Shown: one piece after another, positions 23,041 to 57,820 of the stretch
How positions within the stretch are numbered: the stretch's first letter is position 1
Layout: the number at the start of each line of letters is the position of its first letter
Source of the DNA: Heligmosomoides polygyrus polygyrus
Lineage: Eukaryota > Nematoda > Chromadorea > Rhabditida > Heligmosomidae
Direction: 5' to 3'
DNA: 64,000 nucleotides
Assembly: GCA_947396885.1 (NCBI GenBank)
Contig: OX377202.1
Span: 74,062,643 to 74,126,642, forward strand
Notes under the pieces: model-generated
The model's input: the letters and a program-made list of their open reading frames with translations, nothing else
What the model was told of the DNA's origin: nothing
The model's database searches: none
Program-made: the position numbers and the translations under genes

Positions 23041-23312
23041 GAGCCAGGCGGGACTTGAACCCGCACCCAACCTGAGGATGCTCCACAACATTAGACCACT
23101 GGTCTGGTTGATCGAAGCACGTGAGACCAATCAGCGCTCATCCGTATACCCGTATGAGCCGGCCGCTGACATCGGCCGAAGTGAAATTGGCTTCAGGTCT
23201 TGATAGGAATGATCGTTGCATTCGATCAAACTGCGCTGATGGTGTAATGTCGTATAGCATCGTCCCCGGATGGCAGGGGTAGCGTGTTCGAGTATGTCCT
23301 TGCCATACAGTT
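23041..23312. repeat. tRNA-like repeat, second family
   Basis: The minus strand at 23041-23070 has a perfect T-arm GCGGGTTCAAGTCCCGC followed by CTGGCTC. A five-pair stem CATCC/GGGTG sits just before it, but no variable loop separates the stems, so this is not a functional tRNA. The adjacent body (cgtatacccgtatgagccgg, gctgacatcgg, aaattggcttcaggtcttga) recurs at 32349-32440. A B-box-like gtgttcgagtat lies on the plus strand at 23286. Confidence 0.5.
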
Positions 23313-24644
23313 TTTATAAAGAAAGCATCGTTGTTACAGCTTACAACCTCAGTAGCAACCACCGGAAACTTGAAGAATGAGCTTAAACCATCGTACAAGC
23401 CTATGTAATCCCGATAAGTTACAGATTCATATACCTTTCATGTTCAAAGTCGAACAACTAGCGCTGGAACTAGGTCACAATCTGCTTGGCTGTTAGCAAT
23501 TAAAAAATGTAATTTTATGTCACCGGAAAATTCTTAGCTGCAAGAACTTGCTCGCTGCAAATTTTGCTTAGTGGTCGGGATTACTTTGGAATTACGAAAC
23601 GTCACTGGTGCTATGATGATTGAACGTTACCCTAGATCGGACCATACACTTGCATTTACCTATCAAGGGTTCCAAGCTTCTGTGAAACCCTGAGTAGAAG
23701 TAGGTGGCTAAATACATAGAAGTTGAAATGCAGACTGCGTTTACCGGAAACAGAATCGCAACTTACAACCAAGTTATCGGCTAATGAATTCTATACCGGA
23801 CAACTAGATCATTCATGGTCAGTTTTCATCCTATCTAACGCGGTTAGTCCAATCCGCTTATCTAGGTATCGTTGACCCACTTGTAAGGCAATCGTTGCTG
23901 CGCATTATTGATAAGCTATTTTGCAGCGGCAAGGAGAAGTGCCTCCAATGTGATACTCAATTATCAGACGATTCAAATCGGTCGGAGTGAAAAAGAACAC
24001 TTTGCCGCCTAATTTTGGAAATCTTTGCGCCAATTGAGCTCTAAGACATCCCGTACCATCCACTTGTGATCTATAATAGAACGCTTACATTGTTGGCATT
24101 GCGGTCGATAGTGCCTAAAAAAGTTGACACTTCAGCGAATGCGCAGAAACCAATACTGAAGAAGGAATGAATGAACGGTTGCGTGAATGAAAGGTTCAAG
24201 ATGTCGATATCTTCCGGTGTCGGAGATCTCCGACCTAGTGACATTTATTTTAGATCAACCTAGCACTTACGTGCCCCAGAAGATCTGAGCTTAAAAATGA
24301 CTTGCTTGAGATGCCAGTCACCAAATCTCAAAGCGGTCGGTTAGTTGGTGACAACCTATGTGACCATCTGCCCAACCCGTTCAACTGTGAAATCTCCTCG
24401 GCCGGGAAGAAAAGTGCACTTTATGGCCTTTTTGATCTTATTCTTAGTAGTCTACGGGGATGACCACGTGGGTAAAATGAGACGTCCTATGGATATGAAA
24501 ACAGAGAGGTGTCTTTATGTTAACAAAGAGGCGAAAAGCTTAAGAAGTTCAATGCTCTGGCTAAGCTAAGTCGCTGTCGCCGTGAAGAGGAATTTGGACT
24601 GACGGAGATCCTGCATCAATGTGCTCAATCCTCCGCGTGTCAAA
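23313..24644. other. Unannotated sequence
   Basis: No supported gene or repeat found. Confidence 0.4.
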
Positions 24645-24740
24645 CCTTGAGGTCTTCCTGCTCCAGAAGTGTTATGGTAAGGTAGAATGGCGGACCCGTC
24701 TATCCTACCATGGCAGCTCTGGATCAAGAAGGCCTCAAGG
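24645..24740. repeat. 96-base hairpin (imperfect palindrome)
   Basis: The left arm ccttgaggtcttcctgctcc pairs with the right arm ggatcaagaaggcctcaagg, and pairing continues inward through tatggtaaggtaga versus tctatcctaccat, leaving a loop of about 10 bases. Roughly 35 of 43 positions pair. It could be a small MITE or a precursor-like RNA hairpin; the sequence cannot distinguish these. Confidence 0.55.
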
Positions 24741-26046
24741 CAGAGCTGAGCTACAGCACAGCATCGGTTTCGCATTATACCATTTACCTTACAACTGTAC
24801 AAACATATCTGATATCGGCTCTCCGTTTGTCCAGTTTGAAGGAAGGATATGTTATTCGGACACTATCAAATGATATCAGCTGAAAAGTTTAGAACCGAAT
24901 TTTCGAAAGAGGCGATATTTGATGTAATAACTCTTAATGGATTTGATCCTTTCCGGCGTAGAGAAAGGCAATCCAGCGACGGATTAGCCTCTGAAACTGA
25001 ATCAATCGTGAAGAGCTTTTACATGTCCCAGCAGAAAGGCGTGAGGGAGATCAAGCCCAGACTCAATGATTCAGATGTGGAGGGCAAAGAATGAGATTAG
25101 TCGCTCGATGGCTTCTCATCCCATATAAAACAGGAGCCATTCATGATTGAAACATCTGGAGAGGACCACGCCGCTGGCAGAAGGAAGCGAGTGGTCGTAT
25201 TACACCTTCCTTCGTCCTACGCAACTTATCCCACTATCTACCAATTTTTAAAAATAAAACTGCTCAAGTCAAGTCGTCTAGTAAATCTTCGCTTTTCACG
25301 TGTCCTGTGAAAATTCACGCATATTTGTTACCGTACCTAATGCTCTACGTTTCTTATAAACGCATGCCTCCTCCTCCTTAAAGTAGCGTTTTGGCGGTCG
25401 GCAATTCGGAGGTAACATCGAAGAGACCACAGCGCATGAGTGGAAACGATGTCGCAGCACTTACCTGGTCTCCCTATGCAAAATATCCGTGTTTGATGTA
25501 AGGTACCTTGTAGAGCAAGAAGTCCCCCACTGGAAATAGCCTATTGTTGCACTGCCGAAGGAAGAATAGAGTCGATCTGACTCTAACATTCGGGTATCAC
25601 TCAACGAATATTCGAATAATTGTGCGATTCCGAGAAATTTCGAGTATCGAGTAACGGTCCAATTGCTAAAGTTTGCGAACGTTCAAATTCCAATATAATC
25701 GAAAAAAGCGGTTTCCCTGAATACATTAATTCTACTGAAAATCAATCGAATACCTATTCGAAACGGTCACTCGAGTGTAACTAGAAAAGGCACCCTGATC
25801 AGCCATTGCTTGATAGATAGGTGATGCTCCTTCCCCAGGTGGTTAACATATATTTTTCCAAGATCCTTCCTGACTTTTATGCCGATCAACGGATGCTCCA
25901 TGCTGTGTGCAAAATTCCTGGTGTTCAAAATGCTACGAAACTATATGCAGGTTATTTCCAAGATCCAGAAAGCAATCAGAATTTGAAGGAGAGTGCTAAA
26001 AATCCGATTTCATCGTTCTTCCCGAAGAGCTTCCTATGTCTAGCTA
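24741..26046. other. Unannotated sequence with TTCGAA-rich stretch
   Basis: No supported gene. 25570-25780 is rich in attcgaa-type words and resembles 36800-37000 (shared aatacctatt followed by cgag near an end), a dispersed repeat of unknown type. Confidence 0.4.
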
Positions 26047-27281
26047 TTAGGGTGTCCAGAAAGTATCTGCAGAAATACGGCAATTTTTTCAAAATAACGC
26101 AATTTTTTATCAGCATTTTATTAATCAAACAAAAAATCCATCAACATCGAGTAGTCTCTGCCAACGTTCCACAAGACTTCGAATTCCTCTAGAAATCCGG
26201 CGACTTGGAGGCGAAAAAAGCTGGGAGGTCATTTTCGAGGTGGTCACGATCTTCATAACGCTTCCCTCCCATATGATGCTAAAGTGGTCGAAAAAGGTGG
26301 TAGTCACTTGGTACCAGATCTAGGCTGTACGGTGAGCGCGGCAGAACTTCCCATCCGAGTTCCAGAATTTTCTGAGAAGTCGTCTTCGCGATGTGTGGGC
26401 ACGCGTTATCGTGCAGCAAGCGAACTTTGTCGAGCCTGGACTGTTCCTTGAGCATATTGTCGGCCAGTCTCTGCAGTTGTGTAGAGTAGACCTCGGCAGT
26501 GACCGTCGTGTTGTCAGGCAGCAGCTCGAAATGACAGATCCCACAAACTCCCTCAGACCCTCAGCATGACTTTCCTCGCATGAATTTCACCTTTTACGAA
26601 AGATTTCGGCTCTTCATCGCGTTGGCACCACGCACGCTTACGAGCGTGTTGACGTAGAGGAGCCATTTTTTGTCTCCTGTGACGATGGTGTTCAGCCAGT
26701 TGAAGGTGCGACTTCGGGAGAGCAGCTGAGTGCATATGTCCAGACGTCTTCGCCGGTTGTCGTCGGTCAGTTCGTGTGGAAGCCACTGACCGAGCTTTTT
26801 AACCATTCCAAGAGATCGCAGTCCATTGTCCACGGTGGATCGGGAATCGCCAAAAGAGCAGCAAAATAACGCGCACCTTCATGTGACTGCTCCGCCAGTT
26901 TCCTCAGTTCATCCAAGGATATCGATGTCGGTCGACCAGAGCGAGGCTCACCTTCGAGACTCCTTTTCCCGCTTCTGAAGCGTTCAAGCCAGCTACACAC
27001 AGACCGTACAGGGGCTTCAGAGCCGAATACACGACACAAGTTTCGATAGGCTTCTGCAGCGGAGTGCCCAGATTCAAACTCGTAAAGGAGTACGTGTCTA
27101 ATATGGGTAGACAGTTCGGCCACCGTACAGTGAAATAGGCAAGGAACACGGAGCTGGATATGTTAAGCAGATACAGCAGGATAGTGTCTTTATACAGCAC
27201 TTATGTTGAAATCTTCAGAACATTCTAGAAAAAATCTGGAACATTGCAAAGCTTTCTGCAGATACTTTCTGGACACCCTAA
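26047..27281 (-). mobile_element. Full-length mariner transposon (inactivated)
   Basis: The 1235-bp element has near-perfect terminal repeats (ttagggtgtccagaaagtat and its inverse) flanked by TA. The minus-strand transposase is visible in pieces. An N-terminal helix-turn-helix region begins VAELSTHIRHVLLYEFESGH at 27123 and includes EGEPRSGRPTS. First catalytic Asp: NTIVTGDKKWLLYVN (about 26650-26690). Second: LLHDNACPHIAKTTSQKILE. Third: PYSLDLVPSDYHLF, as in DD34D mariners. The expected start ATG is GTG, and at least two frameshifts (near 26870 and 26580) disable it. Confidence 0.9.
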
Positions 27282-27506
27282 TACGTTGCACAATGCACTC
27301 GTTCTCGTTGCGAGAGAATCACTGCAAGCGAAATCTATGAACAGCTCCCAAGCGTAGCGTCATCGAAGACTTCCGCCGCTCAGGACCTGTATGCTCGAGA
27401 CTCACCATTTCCAAGTTCCTTGCATGTTGTGATGCATCGCCGAGATGCTGTGGGTAGGAATCGCACAGAAGAGTGCGACCTTACAACAACACCAACAGAA
27501 AATCGG

Positions 27507-27602
27507 TCTTCATATAGCACTTATGTTGAAATCCTCAGAACATTCTAGAAAAAATCGGGAACATTGCGAAGTTTTCTTCAAACACTTTCTGGACACCCTA
27601 AT
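27507..27602. mobile_element. Solo mariner terminus
   Basis: These 96 bases repeat, with about 10 changes, the last 96 bases of the mariner at 26047-27281 (gcacttatgttgaaatcctc ... ctttctggacaccctaa). They are followed by TA. A second, largely deleted copy sits 225 bases beyond the first. Confidence 0.75.
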
Positions 27603-27667
27603 ACACGACGCGGTTATAGGACTTTCGGGTACCGCTCAAGAAGTAACAACCAGTCATGTTATAATGC

Positions 27668-27673
27668 TTTATT
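27668..27673 (-). terminator. Poly(A) signal candidate for dsh
   Basis: AATAAA on the minus strand about 310 bases beyond the Dishevelled stop codon. It is the only perfect hexamer I saw between the stop and the solo mariner end. Confidence 0.5.
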
Positions 27674-27984
27674 TCCATGCTTGTAGCACCCAAACTGTAT
27701 TATCTTGAGCATTGACGAAGAACAACCTACACTCGAAACATTAAGCTATTCTTCCCGCCTTGTAGGAGAAACGTTTATGACTACCGAAGTCATGATGATA
27801 GCAGATGAAAATCCTCGTGACAGGACAGCAAACAACCGCGAAGCGAACTTTGCATGAGAGGATCCTCTGCGCAGGGTACACCACTGTTAGGACTCAAAAC
27901 TGAGTCTACGGAACTTTGAAAACACTTAGACATACAGGTGGCTCATGCAGCGGGCAGTCAGCCATTGTGCGGATTATCGGGCTG
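27674..27984 (-). other. dsh: dsh 3' untranslated region (inferred)
   Basis: Sequence between the stop codon and the AATAAA at 27668-27673. No structured motif was noticed. Confidence 0.45.
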
Positions 27985-50780
<22,796 letters not shown>

Positions 50781-52011
50781 TCCTGAGAGACCGCTGGTTG
50801 CTGGAATTGATTTTCGATGAAACCTCAAAACATTTCAACGTTCATGAACGCAGCCTTTTTTGAGGGCATAATAACAGTAATGAGATCAATAGACAAACTT
50901 AGGGTGTCTAGCGTAGCTTTGAACGATTGCCTTGAGATGCGTTCATTAAACGTAAAGGTCAATTATAAGATACCGTTAGCCTTAAGAATGATCCCATGAA
51001 GTACAGAATTCTTGATTTCAGGTCACAAAATCCACGAAATAAACAAGGAAGTACTGTCCACGTTAGACTTTCAGTGAATCTTGGCCTGAAGATTGTAGAG
51101 TATCTGCCCCATCTACTTGGGGAGGAGTGTCGTAAATGATTTTAACTTTTCCAGGCTCTGAAGAAGCGAACCCGCCGAAACGTTGGCCTCAATAGAAACC
51201 GATATCAATCTTGGCTGACAGCTAAAGAAGACAGCAATAGTGAACAAGGGGCCGGATTCATCAACGATTTACGTAATTTAACGGAGAATTGCAGGCAAAA
51301 AGCTCAGGATTATTACTCACCATATCGCTTGATAAGCCGCGTTATCTGAGCTTTTCGCTTACCATTCTCCGTTAAAGTTACCTACGTCGTTGATTAATCC
51401 GGCACAAGGAAGGTTAATAGAGCCACTCGGGAAGAAAGGTCGAGAAGCGTTTCTCCCCACAGAATGTGCCACATGACAGGTAAATCTGACCAGGAGAAAA
51501 GAAAACTTCGCACCGTCGCTGGAAGTGAGGCTTAAAAAACATGCAGATTAAAACTCTTGGCGCACATTTGCTAACATATGTACTAGATTTCTCGATTGTT
51601 ACAGAGGCTGAAAACATCGCCAAAAAAACTATTAACCACCAATACATTGATGCAGAACAAAAACAACAGTACCACTTTGTACAGTACTGGATGGACGAGG
51701 CACTTTTATGACCATGAGTTTTTCCTGCTTTCTCGATCTCAACCTCGTGAAATACTCTGAGTTTCTGGATCTAGATATTGATCTTGTCTTAGGAACGAGT
51801 TCTGGTTCGACGTTAAACAATGTTTCAAGCGATCCTCCACTTTCCTCTACTAAAGGAAAGTAACGAAACGAAGGAAACGAATGAACCTGGCATTTAGGGT
51901 GCTCATCTAAATCCCTGTCCAACAATATAACCCCTCCTTTATTATTTCACTGGAAATCGCACACCCTCCATTTCGCACTACACATATAAATATATAATAA
52001 AGGCACAAAAA
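50781..52011. other. Upstream region of dsh
   Basis: Likely contains the promoter or outron of dsh. Apart from the dispersed repeat at 51145-51222 nothing was recognised. The short inverted phrase gatttacgtaatttaacgg (51265) and ccgttaaagttacctacgtc (51369) flanks about 100 bases, a possible hairpin-like repeat. Confidence 0.4.
51145..51222 (+). repeat. Dispersed repeat with CTGAAGAAG...CGAAACG core
   Basis: Reads ttccaggctctgaagaagcg followed by aacccgccgaaacgttggcc and gatatcaatcttggc. CTGAAGA and GAAAC flanking a short GC-rich stem resemble a minimal hammerhead ribozyme core such as those carried by Penelope-like elements. That assignment is speculative. Confidence 0.5.
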
Positions 52012-52262
52012 ATAAAGGATAAAGGTTAACGTCACTCGAACCCTTTGGTAAACCTGCCGCGCATCACACTTCTACAGGATACCCAAGAGGCAAGCTTAGT
52101 GCGCCTTTAGTTCATGCAATGATTTTCCGATATACAGTCATTGCTCCTATACAAGTTATTTTCAACTCGAAGGGTGGAGGGGCTAGTTAGCCTGGGAGGA
52201 ACCCCAACCTTTAACTGATTCGGAATGCGTGCAAGAGTCGTGCCCACCTCCAAGAGCCCTCC
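52012..52262 (-). mobile_element. tRNA-derived SINE, degenerate
   Basis: aaaggataaaggttaacgtc tail, cacttctacaggatacccaa, cgaagggtggaggggctagt and tagcctgggaggaaccccaa, matching the family in minus orientation with many changes. Confidence 0.65.
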
Positions 52263-55190
52263 ACATAAATACTAACACTGTAAAAGTCATGCATCAAGTT
52301 TTCAAAAACAACTCGCTACACCGCTCATCCCCTTTTATCAGAAGCGTTCGCCTGAAATTCCAAGGTACCTCCATCCCGAAGAGTATCCGTCATCGGTTCG
52401 TTATCGCCATCAAGAGTTATTGCTCGCGTCTTTTCTATGAGTACATCCGGCTCTACACCCGATGAGTCCAGGTCTTCCGGTGGCCCTTGGGAAGACATTC
52501 TGAAACGAATTTTAGTTTAGCTGGTCAATTTAACCTGAGAATACGTCTAAGCCAACGGACCGAAGAAGAGCAACGCAAGAGGATTGATTAGAACACGAGG
52601 AAAATCCGCGCAAAGAAATTACACGATGCGGACAATTATCGGCCTCTCAGGTCGAGTTCCTCTTGCTAGAAAGAAATGTATGATTGCAGGATCAATAATG
52701 GGAGTCAGGTGCGATATCGGACGGATAGCATGTCAAAAGCCCAGTCAGCGGTTCGTTCGACAAACACAACCGCCAGGTACAAGCCTCTGCGTCTGCTAAC
52801 AAACTAACGCCGCAGTATTACGGTGAAAAGAAAAACTCGTAGAGAACCTCGAGGAAGAGTATGTCGATGATTCCTAGCAGATCAGCTTCCGATCAACTCA
52901 GACAGGAGCTAAAAACAACGCGACGAAATTTGTGGCTAAAGCGCTGTCGTGCCCGATTCATCGAGCAAATACCACAAGGGAGGCCCAGGCAGCAGATATC
53001 TACAAAAACTTCTGGCCACGTTTAAAGGACGCACGACAGACAAAAAACCCATTCCACGCTTCAGATCGATGCAAGAGACGTGGAAAATCGACATTCATTG
53101 ACAGATATGTCCCAGAGTAACTAGGTAGTTCTTGCGCATTGGGTAGTAGAGTGTGATATTTATTACATGTAAAACAGATGCAAAAGGAAGCGAACAACAA
53201 ACAACGTCTGTAAAGCAAAGAGTACCAAACAGACATTACGTAATGCCTCTGAGTAAGGCGAAATCTAAGTTAATTGGTCATTGTATGTGAAAACCTTTGG
53301 AATGGGGAAGATCAGGGCGGAGCAGCAGTCTTAGTAAGCTTTAAATAGGCTGATCCTGTCATGACAGCGAATGAATTCCGTCTGTCTGATGTTCTAAGGC
53401 TAGAAAATGAAAGTTTAGTTCCACCACCTCTGGTTCGAGAGAGCACTAGAATTAGTGGTGTCTGGTTTCTTTTAATTGTGCTTCCATAGAGTGTAATTGT
53501 ATGATAATTATTTGCACGTCCAACTAGATAAATAAATTGGCAAACATATTTTTTTACTGACTGAGTAGGTTAAGGAAAATAAAATAACCGTAAGTACCGA
53601 GACGGCACAGCAAAACGGCAATATCCGCAGGTCTATCAGTCTGATGGAATCGTCAGCTCGCCTGATAGTGATCTTGAAAGAAATGCACCATTTATTATCG
53701 GCTTCAGCGCAATCTGAAACGACCGCGAACACCGTTTCTCTATCACAGTGGAGTGAAGGAAGAGGAGCAAAGCAAGAGGGGACAGAAGATCGTACGAGCC
53801 CAACCGATTCAGGGGACTGCAAACCGCTGTAGTACCACTGTGTGCCATTAGATTGATTTTGCCATTAGATGGTTAACTGCAGCTGCGCCTTAACTTTCCG
53901 AATACTACTTTAGTTTGGAAATATGATATTAAGCACACACAATGAGGATACCCTTAGAATGAAGCCATACCAGAATAATACCAAACACGAAGCAAAGAAA
54001 GAAAACTGGGAATACCTCTAAAAGTGGAGTTTTAACGCGCGTCTCGTCGGTTTCTACTCTGAAAGTTTCTGAGTGAATGTCTAGAGAGGATCCACCCTAC
54101 ATCTCCTTCACCTACGGCTGCTTTACCCACGCCAACACAGGTTTAGATGTCCTCCTGCAGTTTTACTAGAGGAGATGAGTGGGCCCCTCTCCAGATTTGC
54201 TCGTTTCCCGGACCAATTTTCTGAATGTTATGAAGGATAAAGGTTGGGCTCCTTTTTCTGGAGTTGCTCCAAAAACAATTTTAGGAACCCTTCTCTAAGT
54301 TCAAGTCAGAACACAGTCAACTAATTGCAATACTTAAAAGTAAATCTCACAGGACCCAGACCAACTGTCGAGCACTGCAATTGAGAGTTGTGAATGTGTA
54401 GACTTGAATACCATGACTACCGCCATTAGGCATCCTTATCATCATTATCGGATATGAATGAGACACTGTGTCTCTCCTGTAACTGGAAACTCAGCACATA
54501 GAAGTCATGCGTTACTCTACGGCTCCAGAAGAATGGGTATGGAGCGCTGACCAACGTGACAATTTTGAAAGATTTTGGAGAAGTCGTCTTGACATATCGA
54601 AAGGAAAACTATTATAAGGTGGACCCGTCTTCGACTTACACCCTTTCCTGTTTCTGTAGCTTTACTTCGTCTGCTTCTGGCACTTTCGTCTTGAAAACTC
54701 CCATTTTTCTCCTTCCCATAGATAAAACAGAAGAAAAGAAAACTGGGATAAAAATAGTGTTACGGGTCTCGCCTCACAATAGGGACTATGAAGAAAATGA
54801 TATCTGGTAATGAAAGCAACTGCACAGAACTGCGGCTCACAGTCTTCTGGAGAAGCTGGACTGAATTCACTGAGGGTCAACGGTGACCGCGCGTTCTGCA
54901 ATTTCAAGTCTTAAGACCATCAGCTTACTGCTACTATTTTCTCACAAATTCTTTGTCGGAGAAGAAATTCGAAGACTTTTAAAAAATCCAACCTAGTGAT
55001 GTCGAAATCTGCGAAGTGCTGTTAACTAAATCAAACTGTTATATCTATCACGAATGAGGTTGATGATGCGTGGAGTGACGTGAGGGGGGGGGGGACTGTC
55101 TTTGTCTGAAACAAAACAAAGCCTGATGAAGACAAAAGCCGAAGCCGAACAAGGAGCGAGAATTCAAACAGAGAGCTGGAGCTCCTTCTG
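52263..55190. other. Unannotated sequence
   Basis: No supported gene. 54233-54270 has a SINE-tail-like ggataaaggttgggctcctt, possibly a tail remnant. A G run occurs at 55085-55094. Confidence 0.4.
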
Positions 55191-55520
55191 CGGCTGCTCA
55201 GCGCCATGTGAGGAGTCGTCCCCGTTGAAAGGAGCAGATGGAAGCCGCCGTCCGAAGGCCCTTCCAGAGGCAGCGCCCGACTCGAAGGTCCGGCGTCGCG
55301 GGCGGGCGACCGCCGGAGCCGAGTGACCAGCAGCGCGTCGATTCCGCTCCGGCGCCGACGCCGGCACGCCGCCGGCGGCCGATCGATCGATCGCGCCGTC
55401 GCGGCTTCTCGTCCGGGAGGTCCGTCTGCGAGCCGCCGGCCAGCGCCCAACGCGGCTTCCGGCTCGTCCCGGCTCTGTGCCCCCTCCCGAAGGCAGTGCG
55501 GCGTCGGACCGCTAACTGAC
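55191..55520. other. GC- and CpG-rich island of unknown nature
   Basis: About 330 bases of very high GC (cggcgccgacgccggcacgc, gccgatcgatcgatcgcgcc) in AT-rich surroundings. Several frames on both strands are open because stops are rare in such sequence, so openness is not evidence for coding. It could be an exon of an Arg/Pro-rich protein, a GC-rich MITE like 32830-33176, or a regulatory island upstream of dsh. I found no terminal repeats. Confidence 0.4.
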
Positions 55521-56431
55521 CACAGCTGACGTGGTGATTCCGCTCAGAGGAAGGGATTAGGTGCAGTCCTAGTCGGTGGTGGCCACTCTCAAACGACTTC
55601 AAATGAACTGATTGTGGGCGCAATGCTACTATGAGGGGGCCAGCCCACATTTGAACGAGTTTGCACCCGTTTGACACAGGCTGCTCTCGCTGCAACTTGC
55701 ATTACACGTATGTACGCGTCAGTTTGCTTACAATGTGGAAAATTCCACGTCACCCATATCCGACTGGTACGCTTGCTCCCATATCGACTCATCACTACGC
55801 GCGATCGATATGGAAACTCTTATCGTTAGGCTTCGCTCAGGGTGAGCGGTGGTATGACATAGGCCTTAAGTCGGTCGAAGCCCATGGGCTGCCCCCCCCC
55901 CGTGGTATCGTTGCGCCCTGAATGTGCTCAATATCAAATTATAATGATCTCACTCATTCCTTAGAAAACAATTACACTGACGAAATTAAACCAAATAACA
56001 CAGAACACGTGAATATATAATGCAGATGATTAGAAGGCGAAATACATTGTCTTGCTCCCGTCCAAAATTGATTGATGGGCCTATTTTTGGCCTGTTTTTA
56101 TTTGATTTTACTGATGCTAGGTGTTTAGTTGCTTGATGAGAATCCATTCTAGGTGCAAATCTAGTAAGCAGGTCCTCCCTTACTAGATCTGTCCCGAGAG
56201 TTATCATTTTTGGGCTCCCTTCTCCCGACTAGAAACCCGGAATCTGAATCTATCTGGGCAGCCCTGTTGGCGTCATATTGTGTTTCGTTATGTCGGGAAA
56301 TCGTTTAAATGCGGCCACCACCAACTAGGACTGCATCAGGAATTATGGCCTCGAACGCCTTGTGTGCGGGAGAGCGCCAAGCGCTGGAAGATCCTCAGGG
56401 TGATCGGAGACGTGGTACGCGATCGAATGCC
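55521..56431. other. Unannotated sequence
   Basis: No supported gene; a C run of nine or ten at 55893. Confidence 0.4.
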
Positions 56432-56439
56432 TTCTCCAA

Positions 56440-57812
56440 CAGGGGTGCACATTTAACGGTTAACGATTTAGCGAATTTATCGAATTAACTGAATTTTTCG
56501 TTAAAATCTGGCTCAACGACCTAACGGAAATTTTTAGGAATTCAACGGAACTTTTAACGGACATTTTTGTCAGTGAGTTTATCACATTTCCCCTAGTATT
56601 CCCTAATGTTGCAAATCTCATCATTCCGATTAGAACTGTTCCTACAAAAACTATTGGAATCAGCAAGAATATTTTAACGCTTTTATGATTTTTTGAATTT
56701 TTGGAAATATTGCGATTTGGGGCACGTTTAGCGCAGTCGGAGGAGGTGCCGACTGTCGCGCGCAGCCTATACCAGGTTTCTGGTCTTTTTTTCGGGATTT
56801 CCCACCCGGGCCAAGCAAGCCTTCGATTCCTCTGGGGTTGGTGGATTAGTACCAGACTTGTCTGGGAAGAATAAAGCGCTAATTTATCCACCGCCTGGCC
56901 ACCGCAAGTCATTGTTCAACCAAATACGCATTGAAATCGCCTCCACGTAGCTAGAAGAGCTAGAAATTTCTTCGCCGAGCCTTCAAGCACGTCAACGAAC
57001 CACAAAGATACTGGTCTAACCTCCTTGTAACATATGCCTATCTTCACCTGTCGATGCTTGTCCCAAAATACTTTTGCCCGCCAGCTGCAACAGTTGAGAC
57101 GGAGAATGTTTGCGGCCGTTGGACGTATTTTAAACGACTTTAGAAAAAAAACGCCAGTAACAAAAATTAGGAAAGCTATTTTTCCTGAACGTTCACGCCG
57201 TGTCACACCTTTTCGGCGGGACCGTGTGACACGATATTTGACACGGTCCCGACGTCGCAAAAACTGGATTGGTCACACCCACCAGGCACTCGAAAATTGG
57301 GCGTTCGAAAACATGTTAACATTCCACTGATGGGCTTTCAATTGTATTTTTGTTAATTTTTTCTGTATTTAATAGGCTGATGTCCGCGTCGAGATTGGAC
57401 AGCTCGTAGAACTGTCAGACAAAAGGACTAGGAAAGGAAGGAACTCCGGGTATCTGCCCGATCGCACATTCTAAGATGCCTTGTCGGTGATCATCCCACC
57501 ATATATGCATAATCTTGGATGATAATTCCATGCCTGTTCTTTTTTGCACACCCTATAGATAATTGTTGCTGAAAGCCTTTTTATTTTTCGGCGTTTGTTG
57601 ATGCTGAATGGTTTATTTTATATTTTACTCCATTCCTCGAACTTGGTTGTTGAACTCTTGCAGATGAAACGCATGAGGCTTTCCTTGATTTTTTTACTTG
57701 AAATAATGGTTCGCAGGTAACTGTATTTTTAGCGAAATTTAACGATTACCGGAAAGTTAACGAAAATTTTTCGTAAAAAATTTAACTCACAGAATTTTCG
57801 TGTGCGCCCCTG
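56440..57812. mobile_element. hAT-family DNA transposon (non-autonomous or decayed)
   Basis: Ends CAGGGGTGCAC (left) and GTGCGCCCCTG (right) form the typical hAT terminal repeat. They are flanked by a perfect 8-bp duplication ttctccaa (56432-56439 and 57813-57820). Subterminal sequence is rich in cgttaac/cgatttaac words on both sides. No intact transposase is present; the 98-codon frame at 57034-57330 has no hAT motif. A SINE is inserted at 56722-56948. Confidence 0.85.
56722..56948 (+). mobile_element. tRNA-derived SINE inside hAT, 3' truncated
   Basis: A box TTTAGCGCAGTCGG at 56729, gtttctggtctttttttcgg (B box damaged by a T run), body ctggggttggtggattagta, ending ctagaagagctagaa without the usual tail. 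Confidence 0.75.
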
Positions 57813-57820
57813 TTCTCCAA

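Noticed and set aside
23041..23110. Functional tRNA gene on the minus strand
   Set aside because: T-arm is perfect, but there is no variable loop between the anticodon-like and T stems and the acceptor has two mismatches.
55031..55695. Several long Arg/Pro-rich ORFs on both strands
   Set aside because: All frames are open owing to extreme GC content; no one frame is preferred.
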